Assembly: GCA_964402925.1 (NCBI GenBank)
Contig: CAYOED010000001.1
Coordinates: 75,019-139,018 of the forward strand
DNA: 64,000 nt
Source: Suilimivivens sp964402925
GTDB lineage: Bacteria; Bacillota; Clostridia; Lachnospirales; Lachnospiraceae
Direction: 5' to 3'
Made by a program: the position numbers and the translations under genes
Notes under the pieces: generated by a model
Seen by the model: the letters and a program-made list of their open reading frames with translations, nothing else
Told to the model about the DNA's origin: nothing
Databases searched by the model: none
Shown: piece by piece, positions 35,181 to 42,782 of the stretch
Position numbering within the stretch: the stretch's first letter is position 1
Layout: every line of letters begins with the position of its first letter

Positions 35181-37202
35181 ATGAGAAGAAAAGTTGTGTA
35201 TCTTACAGCAATATTTCTATTGCTGTTTTCAATAATCAGGCGGGATGTACATGCCCAGGAAAAAAATGCAGAAGAAGATATTTACATTGTTTTTGTGGTG
35301 GATCACAGTGGTTCAATGAATGAGCAGGATAGCCGGAATGTGATATCTAATACACTTAAAGCGTTTGTGGACACCCTGCAGGGTGAAACTATGTATGTCG
35401 GATATATTGCTTATAATGACAGAATTATTGTCAGTCAGGATCCGGTTTCTATGCGGGATAGGGCACAATATGAGAAATTGAAAGATGCAATTGGCGAAGC
35501 TTCAAATAAGGGTGAGACAGACATCGGTATAGGGCTGAGGGAGGCATGCCGGATGATTGACAAATGTCAGGGGAAAAGGATGATTGTGCTTGTTTCTGAT
35601 GGTGAGACAGATCTTGCACATTCTGATACAGGAAGAATAAAGGAGGACTCTGACAGAGATGTGCAGGAAATAGTACAACAGTGTAGGGAAGGAGAAATCC
35701 CGATTACTACCATTGTTTTTGGCGAAGAAAATGGAGAAAATGCACAGGAACTTAGGGATGTGTCCATGCAGACTGCCGCAAAAAGCTACATTTTGCACAA
35801 AACAGATGAACTACCTGGTGTGCTGTGTGATGTGCTTTATAGTGGTCCATCCTACAATGTATATGAGGCAGGAAGCAGCATTTATGATGAAGGAAGCCAG
35901 AAGATCAGCTATAAACCAGCAGAATATGCGGATGAATTGACAGTGCTTCTGTTATCTGACAAGGACATCCAAAATGCTGATGTATGGCAAAGCCTAGGAG
36001 TGGAAGATGCTTCTACGGCAGAGCAGGATAAAATGGAGGTTTATGGAACGTATGCCATGGGTAGGCTCCCTTATTTGAATGGACCGCTCAGCATAGAATT
36101 CGACACGGGGCAAAGTCAGAGGATGACGGTATACATAATTGGTAGCCGTGACATTACTCCGGTTTTGGAATGGCAGGAGGAGATTCATAAGAACCAGCCG
36201 CTTAATTTTAGGATTAGGCTTGAGGATAGGAGCGGAAACACTGTTAAAGGTATAGATTATGACGCCGCAACATGGAAAGCAGAATTTGAAAATGTGCAAA
36301 CAGGTGAAGTGATTCAGGCAGAAATCAAAGGGGATGAACAGGACTTATCGGGAACCGTGCGTTTTCATAATTCAGGCGAGTATATACTATGTCTGGATTT
36401 TTTGGAAAATGTGCAGAGTACTTACATAAGTAATAGAGTCAATGTTTTAAATGCGCTGCCAGGCAGTATATCGTCAAGAGAAGTTGACCTTTTAACGATT
36501 TCGGGGCAACAGATCATTGCGCTGGATGAATATTTTACAGATTCAGATAATGATGCACTTTGCTTTGAATTGCAGGAGATGCCGGAAGATATTGTAAAAG
36601 GAGAAATCAAAGGAACGACTCTCTTGATTGAACCTAGAGGAAGGGGAAGAGGAGAAATCAAACTTTTGATTTCCGACGGGGAAGGAAGTCTGGTAGGAAG
36701 TATTCCGGTAAGAGTCAAATCACTTCCGGAGGCATACTGGCAGGTACTGGCTGCTCTCATATGCTTGATGGTTTTTTGCATCATTAAGATCTGGAAAAAG
36801 AGGAACAAGGTGATTTTGATTCCAGAGCAGACAGAAGCAAAAAATGAAGGCGCATTTACAGGCAAGCTGAATGCCTACTTTACGCTCCTGCCGGAAGAAA
36901 TAGAAGAAATTCCTCCATTAACCTTTGCACTTCATCCCATCAGAGAAAAGAAGATTGCATTGGCAGATATGTTTTCGGATTATCCGGAACTCATTGATGT
37001 GCTTACGCTTGATGAAATATATCTGTTTCCAGCGGAAGGCAGACAAATGATACTTTACCATAAAAGTGATTCCACGATTATGATAGGAAATTCCATTGTC
37101 TGCCGTAAGATGCAATATATGGTCAGCTATGGAAATGTAATATATATAACTTCCAAAGATGGAACCTGTGAATTGGAAGTACATTATATATCCATGATTT
37201 AA
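35181..37202 (+). CDS. VWA-domain protein with one membrane anchor; first gene of injection-system array
   Basis: 673 residues. Signal peptide MRRKVVYLTAIFLLLFSIIRRDVHA (cleavage after about Ala25), then an extracytoplasmic von Willebrand A domain with MIDAS motif DHSGSM (Asp41-Met46), a T in TDIGIGL and VLVSDGETD. Two Ig-like beta domains (residues about 270-515) with Glu/Asp-rich loops follow, then one membrane segment (about 518-537, YWQVLAALICLMVFCIIKIW) and a 130-residue cytoplasmic beta-rich domain. The topology, outside VWA and inside domain, would suit an anchor joining cell surface to a cytoplasmic machine. GGAAG precedes ATG 35181. Followed by the sheath gene after 20 bases. Confidence 0.85.
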   Translation: MRRKVVYLTAIFLLLFSIIRRDVHAQEKNAEEDIYIVFVVDHSGSMNEQDSRNVISNTLKAFVDTLQGETMYVGYIAYNDRIIVSQDPVSMRDRAQYEKLKDAIGEASNKGETDIGIGLREACRMIDKCQGKRMIVLVSDGETDLAHSDTGRIKEDSDRDVQEIVQQCREGEIPITTIVFGEENGENAQELRDVSMQTAAKSYILHKTDELPGVLCDVLYSGPSYNVYEAGSSIYDEGSQKISYKPAEYADELTVLLLSDKDIQNADVWQSLGVEDASTAEQDKMEVYGTYAMGRLPYLNGPLSIEFDTGQSQRMTVYIIGSRDITPVLEWQEEIHKNQPLNFRIRLEDRSGNTVKGIDYDAATWKAEFENVQTGEVIQAEIKGDEQDLSGTVRFHNSGEYILCLDFLENVQSTYISNRVNVLNALPGSISSREVDLLTISGQQIIALDEYFTDSDNDALCFELQEMPEDIVKGEIKGTTLLIEPRGRGRGEIKLLISDGEGSLVGSIPVRVKSLPEAYWQVLAALICLMVFCIIKIWKKRNKVILIPEQTEAKNEGAFTGKLNAYFTLLPEEIEEIPPLTFALHPIREKKIALADMFSDYPELIDVLTLDEIYLFPAEGRQMILYHKSDSTIMIGNSIVCRKMQYMVSYGNVIYITSKDGTCELEVHYISMI

Positions 37203-37222
37203 AAAGAAAGAGAGGTATAGAA

Positions 37223-39385
37223 ATGGATGTAATAACCCAGACAAACAGAACGATTCTGTTTGAAGAAATCAATCCGGAAAAGAAAGATCTCTTAACTTTG
37301 ATTGGGGATGTTAAGGGAAAAAACAGTCTGGATGATGACAAAGTGAAGGAAATCAACGAGGAACTTTTAGTGGGAAGCTTTGATGAATTTCTGGAAAAAT
37401 TTGCTCCGGTAGTGTACTCGTTCTTTAATGCAAATAACCAGAAGGTTATGTACAGCTTAAAGAAGCCGGAAAATATACCGGACAATTGCATCACAGAAAT
37501 CCCCCTCAACATGGACAACGATTTCTTAAAAATGCTCCTCACTCTAATTGAAACAAAGGGAGCTATGGGAATTGCCAATGTGGATTTCAAGTTTGAAAAG
37601 ATATTGGACATGATCTCACCTAAAAAGATTATGGATGACATCAGACAGTCCAGAAAAGAAATTCAGTATGTATATGGACAGTATGAGTCGCTGGATGATG
37701 GGGATCCCAAGAAGTTGGATATGGGTGACAAGCTGAACTATATGTTTGAACAGGCAAGTCAGAATTACAACAATGTCATGGCGATGCTGCCGCTTGCTAT
37801 AGAGGATATCAAGACCAGGCTTCTGCTTGGAGATTCGGCCAAGGAGGAGAGTGGACAGGTATTTAAAGCAGGGCTCCTCAGCATGGGAGATGACGGCGAA
37901 CTAAAAATACTGGAAGTGAGTAAAGAAGAAAACACACAGCTTGCCATAGTAGATGACAGTGCTAATACAGGATTGATTGCAGCTTTCAAAGATGACTATG
38001 ATGCCCTTAATGAAAATCAGTCTGATTATGTGAGAGAACTGGTAGTGCGCACTTTCTGCCCTCTTACATCTACGTTGGAAAGCGAAGTAAATGTAGAGCA
38101 GGAAATTGCCAATTACAATAATTATTTGGATTTTTACAAGCAGACAAAAGATGATTTTGTCAAGGTTGTAAAGCCGTTAATAGAAAAAATGCTTGGGGTA
38201 AAGACATTTTTTGATCAATATAAAGTAAAAGAAAATGGTATGAAACCGAAACTGTTAGTCACTAACAACAAGCTGGAACAGCAGGTAAAGGCACACAATC
38301 TTCCACGCCTTGTCACTTATCTGAATACGGTCAATGACAAAAATGAGTTTGACAATACCCTTTGGTTTGCTATTGTGCCGAATGTGGAACTGGAACAGAG
38401 CAAGGGTGTCAAGCTACAGAGAATTCGTTTTGCAGGTAATGAAAAGGTGGAAAAGGATGACCAGAACACAATGGAAAGCCTTGCAAATCTGATGAATGCC
38501 ATGTATCCCTATAAGGTTACGACCTTCTTCAGTTTTCAACCGGGGGAAGAGACTACGTTCAGTGCTATGGCATCTTCCGGTGTTGAGAAGTACAAGGAAA
38601 AATGCGGATTACTGATGAAAAGAGAATATAGCGAATTCGTCGTACCATGTATTCCGAATATCACTGTTATTCCCAAGGATAAATCAGGTCTGATTCTTGA
38701 TAAGAAGATGATTATGAGCGAAGAAGGTGCAGCGGTACTTTCTAAAGAAAAAGAAGATATCATGAAACTTTGGATTGAAGGTGTTTATATCGGCGCTGCT
38801 TATGTAGCGGCAGGACTTGTGGCGGCATGGCAGTGCCCCGGATATTTGAAGGAGCGTTTTCCAAGGACTTCAAGAAATTATCCTGGTGTTCGCTTTGATA
38901 TCGAGGCAGGCGACCATGCACTTTCTGCTACGACTACAATGACCAAGGAAATATCAGGTTTCACGAACACTATTAAAAATGATATCAACGTGAACGGTTT
39001 TGGATTTGTATTTTCTTCTGAAAATGCCAAGTACAAAGGAAAAGATATCAGAAATATCATGGTTTACAAGGCAAGAAACCTACAGGTAAGCGAAAATGAA
39101 TTTGAACCGATTTATAAGACCCTTGTAAGCACTTATGTGGAGCGCATCTTACGTTTCTATAGCAATGATTTCAAGAAGGACAATATTTTAAAATTCTTCA
39201 GCAATAATCCTGACAGCCAGAAGAGCAAATGGGGCGTAGACAGAGAATTTGTCAATTCCATTTTGCAGGAGGGGGATGAATTGTCCTATGAAATCGATGA
39301 TACTGCCGGAATTTGTAATATACTCATCGCCTTTAACAACAATACAAAGAATCTGAAGGTAGAGATGAGTAAAAAAACAAGTTAA
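37223..39385 (+). CDS. Candidate contractile-sheath protein
   Basis: 720 residues, no signal peptide or membrane segment. I do not recognise it with certainty; the call rests on size and on position directly before two tube genes, the sheath-tube order of type VI and eCIS clusters. The C-terminal half contains a hydrophobic GVYIGAAYVAAGLVAAWQCP stretch, NGFGFVFSSEN and IRNIMVYKARNL...TLVSTYVERILRFYSNDF, compatible with the conserved handle of TssC/sheath folds, and the N-terminal half is helical with a linker rich in Asp/Glu. Might be a fused TssB-TssC-like protein given its length. AGAGAGG precedes ATG 37223. Confidence 0.55.
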   Translation: MDVITQTNRTILFEEINPEKKDLLTLIGDVKGKNSLDDDKVKEINEELLVGSFDEFLEKFAPVVYSFFNANNQKVMYSLKKPENIPDNCITEIPLNMDNDFLKMLLTLIETKGAMGIANVDFKFEKILDMISPKKIMDDIRQSRKEIQYVYGQYESLDDGDPKKLDMGDKLNYMFEQASQNYNNVMAMLPLAIEDIKTRLLLGDSAKEESGQVFKAGLLSMGDDGELKILEVSKEENTQLAIVDDSANTGLIAAFKDDYDALNENQSDYVRELVVRTFCPLTSTLESEVNVEQEIANYNNYLDFYKQTKDDFVKVVKPLIEKMLGVKTFFDQYKVKENGMKPKLLVTNNKLEQQVKAHNLPRLVTYLNTVNDKNEFDNTLWFAIVPNVELEQSKGVKLQRIRFAGNEKVEKDDQNTMESLANLMNAMYPYKVTTFFSFQPGEETTFSAMASSGVEKYKEKCGLLMKREYSEFVVPCIPNITVIPKDKSGLILDKKMIMSEEGAAVLSKEKEDIMKLWIEGVYIGAAYVAAGLVAAWQCPGYLKERFPRTSRNYPGVRFDIEAGDHALSATTTMTKEISGFTNTIKNDINVNGFGFVFSSENAKYKGKDIRNIMVYKARNLQVSENEFEPIYKTLVSTYVERILRFYSNDFKKDNILKFFSNNPDSQKSKWGVDREFVNSILQEGDELSYEIDDTAGICNILIAFNNNTKNLKVEMSKKTS

Positions 39386-39418
39386 TAAATACCCAGAAAA
39401 CAAAAGGAGGAAAAAGAA

Positions 39419-39847
39419 ATGGGATTACGACTGAAAATTGAAGGAAACGAGACCATCCAGCTGAATGAGACAATCGTGACGGGAGTAAAGTATGGAGCAG
39501 ATATTCCGAAGGACTCCAATGCCCGTTCCACAGATCTTGGCGCTACTATCATGATCACAGGGAAAATTCTCGCAGCAGTAGGCGGAGAGGCAGCTGACGA
39601 CACCATGAAAATTGCCAAATGGGCATTGGTACCTGCTGAAAACGCAGACTGCTACAGAAAGCTGGAAATCGATGTGGTATCTGCGTCACAGGTAGTAAGA
39701 CAGGTAAATCTTCCGAATGCATTTGTGATTGGTTATGAAGAAGACTTTGCTGACGAGTCAGGTGTAGGTACGTTCACCCTTCTTGTAAAACAGAAAAAAG
39801 ATAAGATGACGACCCTTGCATTTGAAGGCGGATTCGCAGGCGAATAA
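39419..39847 (+). CDS. Hcp-like inner-tube protein, paralog 1
   Basis: 142 residues, all-beta appearance. MGLRLKIEGNETIQL, then ADIPKDSNARSTDLGATIMITGKI, then a long loop with KWALVPAENADCYRKLEID, then GVGTFTLLVKQKKDK. The strand order, with the ring-facing loop STDLG and paired strands at the end, fits phage tail-tube/Hcp folds. Same length and more than half identical to the next gene. A perfect AGGAGG precedes ATG 39419. Function as tube is inferred from the sheath-tube-spike order; a structure prediction would settle it. Confidence 0.65.
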   Translation: MGLRLKIEGNETIQLNETIVTGVKYGADIPKDSNARSTDLGATIMITGKILAAVGGEAADDTMKIAKWALVPAENADCYRKLEIDVVSASQVVRQVNLPNAFVIGYEEDFADESGVGTFTLLVKQKKDKMTTLAFEGGFAGE

Positions 39848-39874
39848 AACAAGTAGAAAGAGAGGAAATGAAAA

Positions 39875-40300
39875 ATGGGATTCAGATTGAAAATTGAAGG
39901 CGGCGCAGCAATTGAATTGAAGGAGCAGAGCATTACATCCGTAAAGTTCCGGGCAGATATTCCCAAGGATTCCAATGCCCGTTCTACAGATTTAGGTTCA
40001 ACGGTGGAGATTACGGGGAAGATACTTACTGCAGTTGACGGTGAACCCTTTGATGCAACAAAGGAAATTGGAAAGTGGGCACTGGTTCCGGCAGAAAAAG
40101 CAGATTGCTACAGAAAAGTCACGATTGATGTCATCGCAGCATCTCAGGAGGTAAGAAAGTATACATACCCTAATGCATTTGTGGTGGATTACAGAGAAGA
40201 CTACGGTGATGAAGCCGGTGTAGGTACTTTTTACCTTATGATTAAGCAGAAAAAAGATAAAATGGCAAACGTTGCAGTAGAAGGCGGATATGCTGTATAG
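39875..40300 (+). CDS. Hcp-like inner-tube protein, paralog 2
   Basis: 141 residues, aligned without gaps with the upstream tube protein: shared DIPKDSNARSTDLG, ITGKIL, KWALVPAE-ADCYRK, GVGTF and KQKKDKM. The differences cluster at strands 1-2 and the C-terminal end. AGAGAGGAAATGAAAA precedes ATG 39875. It is followed by a perfect stem-loop with a TTCG loop (40320-40345), which may protect the 3' end of a tube-rich mRNA. Two tube proteins may form a mixed tube or a cap/initiator layer. Confidence 0.65.
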   Translation: MGFRLKIEGGAAIELKEQSITSVKFRADIPKDSNARSTDLGSTVEITGKILTAVDGEPFDATKEIGKWALVPAEKADCYRKVTIDVIAASQEVRKYTYPNAFVVDYREDYGDEAGVGTFYLMIKQKKDKMANVAVEGGYAV

Positions 40301-40319
40301 CAGATGTGGTTTGTCTTAA

Positions 40320-40345
40320 GGGAAACTGCCTTCGGGCAGTTTCCC
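40320..40345 (+). promoter_or_regulatory. Stem-loop with TTCG tetraloop after the tube genes
   Basis: Perfect 11-bp stem GGGAAACTGCC / GGCAGTTTCCC closed by TTCG, very stable, with a further TTAA pairing outside but no T-run. Placed between tube 2 and dnaJ. Likely a processing or stability element, or a partial terminator, to set excess of tube over downstream genes. Confidence 0.75.
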
Positions 40346-40389
40346 TGTTAAAGAAAGTTCCTAAAATCGCGGACAGGACGGGATTTTTT

Positions 40390-40809
40390 ATGAATTATTA
40401 TGAAGTTTTACATATCAGCAAAACCTCATCTCAGGAGGAAATCAAGAAAGCATATCGAATGCTGTCACGAAAATATCATCCTGATAATGCAGGGGAGTCG
40501 AGCAGAGAGTTGTTCGATCAGGTGCAAGAAGCCTATGACGTGCTGGGAGATAAAGAAAAAAGAGAAGCCTATGACCGGAAACTGGCAGGCGGCAGTATAG
40601 ATAGGCAGGAAAAAAGGGAACAAAGAGAAAACAGTCCAAAAAGAGAAAACAATTACAGGGATATGGCGGCGTTTTTTAGCGGTAAGTATCAGAACAGCTT
40701 TGAACAGTTCTTTGGATTTAATCCTGACGGGAAAAGAAAAGAGCAGGGAAAGGCAGAAAATCCTGTAAATACAGATAAATTATTTGAAGCATTTTTTAAA
40801 GTGAAGTGA
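40390..40809 (+). CDS. J-domain co-chaperone (DnaJ-like)
   Basis: About 139 residues. Residues 2-65 are a clear J-domain: NYYEVLHISKTSSQEEIKKAY, the HPD motif in KYHPDNAG, and YDVLGDKEKREAYD. The rest is a basic, unstructured tail ending ENPVNTDKLFEAFFKVK, without the Cys-rich DnaJ parts. J-domain proteins stimulate Hsp70; the partner could be the actin/Hsp70-fold ATPase at 44709-47228 in the same array, an attractive match, or cellular DnaK. ATG 40390 chosen because the frame opens earlier without a ribosome site; even here the site (GACGGGA) is weak. Confidence 0.85.
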   Translation: MNYYEVLHISKTSSQEEIKKAYRMLSRKYHPDNAGESSRELFDQVQEAYDVLGDKEKREAYDRKLAGGSIDRQEKREQRENSPKRENNYRDMAAFFSGKYQNSFEQFFGFNPDGKRKEQGKAENPVNTDKLFEAFFKVK

Positions 40810-40858
40810 CAGATAAGAGCATAACGGGGATACCTGTGATGTATATGGAGAGTGGAAG

Positions 40859-41407
40859 ATGGGTAAGAAGATAACGGATGCAGGCATGATGTTGTGTCTG
40901 GCGGCACTGGCAGTATATATTGCAGTCTATCAGGCGTCGGTCTGGTGGAAATGGCCGCTTTTTATTTTGCTGATGATAGGAGCCATAGCAGCACTGAATA
41001 ATCTGATTGATCAATTTGCACCTCGAAGCAAAGAAAAGAAATATGGGATGTCGGATGAAGCTGATTACGGAATCAGGGAATTAATTCTTCTGGATGAAAA
41101 CGAAAAGCCTGTAAAGGCATGGGATCTTGCCGGTAAAGTATCGTTTCTGATAGGCAGGGACAGCCCGGATGAACCTGTGGATGCTGATCTGGATGAATGT
41201 GAGTATAGCGCGCTGATAGATTATCAGCATGCTGTTTTAAATTATTGCATGAATTCATGGTTCATAGAAGATCTGGATTCTTTAAACGGCATACGGATAC
41301 GAAAAGTGGATGATGGAGTGTGCTATAAGGTTATGAGAAACAGGCCATGCCGGTTGATGCCGGGGGATGTGATTTATATCGCAAACACAAAATTACTGAT
41401 TACATGA
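40859..41407 (+). CDS. Membrane-anchored FHA-domain protein
   Basis: 182 residues. Two hydrophobic segments at the N-terminus (MMLCLAALAVYIAVYQA and WPLFILLMIGAIAALNNLI), then a cytoplasmic FHA-like domain (residues about 75-182) with FLIGRDSPDE, SALIDYQHAVL, and LDSLNGIRIRK. FHA domains bind phosphothreonine; in type VI systems FHA proteins control assembly. The usual SxxH of FHA is only partly kept (S-x6-QH). ATG 40859 follows GTGGAAGA. The next FHA gene is soluble; the two likely work together. Confidence 0.82.
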   Translation: MGKKITDAGMMLCLAALAVYIAVYQASVWWKWPLFILLMIGAIAALNNLIDQFAPRSKEKKYGMSDEADYGIRELILLDENEKPVKAWDLAGKVSFLIGRDSPDEPVDADLDECEYSALIDYQHAVLNYCMNSWFIEDLDSLNGIRIRKVDDGVCYKVMRNRPCRLMPGDVIYIANTKLLIT

Positions 41408-41424
41408 AAGAGAGGTTTAGAGCA

Positions 41425-41925
41425 ATGAGTTTAATGAGATGTCCGAATGGTCATATGTTCAGTACAAGAAAATACGGTAACACATGTCCTTACTGTAATA
41501 TGGAAACTGCCGCCATGGAAGATACCAAGGCACCGGCAGGTTTTGAAGCGCCGATAGAGCTTTTGGAGGAAGAGGTACCGCCGGTATGCGGATGGCTGGT
41601 ATGTATTGAAGGCGCAAGAGTAGGAAAGGATTACAAAATTAAGAACGGAAAAAATTTCGTAGGCAGAGGGGATGATATGGATATACAGATTCTCGGTGAT
41701 AATGAGATATCCAGAAAAAATCATACGATTATCGTATATGACGCAAAAAAGAAAAATACGGTGATGCTGCCGGGGGATGCTGCGGGTATAGCTTATCTGA
41801 ACCGTGAGGCAGTGTATGTACCCACAGATTTGATGCCATATGACACGATAGAACTTGGGAAAAGCAAATTTGTATTTGTTCCTTTTTGCGGAGAACATTT
41901 TGAATGGAATGATGTAAAGAAATGA
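41425..41925 (+). CDS. FHA-domain protein with N-terminal zinc-ribbon-like motif
   Basis: About 166 residues. N-terminus MSLMRCPNGHMFSTRKYGNTCPYCNM carries a Cys/His pattern (C-x2-GH, C-x2-C) like a small zinc ribbon, then an FHA domain with FVGRGDDMD, EISRKNHTII and GIAYLN (residues about 70-155). Here the SxxNH-type motif is well kept. ATG 41425 follows AAAGAGAGG; an ATG at 41404 would also fit but lies in the ribosome site. The gene ends in ATGA overlap with the PP2C gene. Confidence 0.82.
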   Translation: MSLMRCPNGHMFSTRKYGNTCPYCNMETAAMEDTKAPAGFEAPIELLEEEVPPVCGWLVCIEGARVGKDYKIKNGKNFVGRGDDMDIQILGDNEISRKNHTIIVYDAKKKNTVMLPGDAAGIAYLNREAVYVPTDLMPYDTIELGKSKFVFVPFCGEHFEWNDVKK

Positions 41926-42755
41926 TATTACAGATAATACTATTTTTACTGATTACATGTGTAATTGCCAGGGGAATCTTTCAGCTGTTGGGAGATAAAG
42001 AGACCTATGACGCATCTGACGGGATGGCGCAAACCACGGGAAACAGGGATGTACAGGCTGATGCCATGGACATTTCCATCACTGCTGCAGGAAAGCTGGC
42101 GGTGATGGCGGACGGAATCGGAAAGGAAAATACCGGAAAGGTATGTGCCGGATTGGCAGTAAAGGAATTTATGGAAGCTTTTTCTTTCTATAAAGCAATT
42201 CATAATCCAGAGTATTTCTTTGAAAGGACCATGTACAGCATACATATGAATATGCAGAAGGTATTGGAGGAACGTCACGGCGGCGCCAGCGTGGGGGTTG
42301 TTTTCCTGAAAGAAGGCAGACTGTATTATGCTATGGCAGGGCAGATTAAGATTGCAATGCTTCGGAATGGGGAACTGATTCCGCTAAGTGAAGGACAGAC
42401 AATCAGTGTCCTTGCGCAAAGGGCGTACAAAGATGGAAAAATAAGCAGGCAGGAAACCATATGGTCCATGGAGGATGAAGGCGTCTGGAATTATGTCGGG
42501 AAGGACGGTTTTCATCAGATGGAGGTGTGCGAAATACCTGTGGAATTGAAAAAGGGAGATCTGGTCGTGATGATGACCAAAGGGATCTTTGAAGAGGTGT
42601 CTTATGCCGAATTGGAAAAGACATTGGTAAGTCCGGCATTGACGGCACAGGAAAAAGCAGACAGAATCATCCGCAGGGCTGAGTGGTCAGATACTCAGGA
42701 TAAGGAAAACGGAAGTATCATGGTACTTCTTACCGACGGTGCAATACGTGGATAA
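41922..42755 (+). CDS. PP2C-like phosphatase with N-terminal membrane segment
   Basis: 277 residues. One N-terminal membrane anchor (ILQIILFLLITCVIARGIF), then a PP2C/SpoIIE-type fold: NRDVQADAMDI, the metal motif VMADGIGKENTG, and GGASVGVVFL; the last metal-ligand motif expected as DN(I/V)T reads KENGSIMVLL, so one ligand may be replaced by Glu. It starts with ATGA overlapping the FHA gene. Likely removes phosphates recognised by the FHA proteins. Partial loss of a ligand leaves activity uncertain. Confidence 0.8.
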   Translation: MILQIILFLLITCVIARGIFQLLGDKETYDASDGMAQTTGNRDVQADAMDISITAAGKLAVMADGIGKENTGKVCAGLAVKEFMEAFSFYKAIHNPEYFFERTMYSIHMNMQKVLEERHGGASVGVVFLKEGRLYYAMAGQIKIAMLRNGELIPLSEGQTISVLAQRAYKDGKISRQETIWSMEDEGVWNYVGKDGFHQMEVCEIPVELKKGDLVVMMTKGIFEEVSYAELEKTLVSPALTAQEKADRIIRRAEWSDTQDKENGSIMVLLTDGAIRG

Positions 42756-42782
42756 ATAAATCTTTCGGACAAGGAGAAGGAA

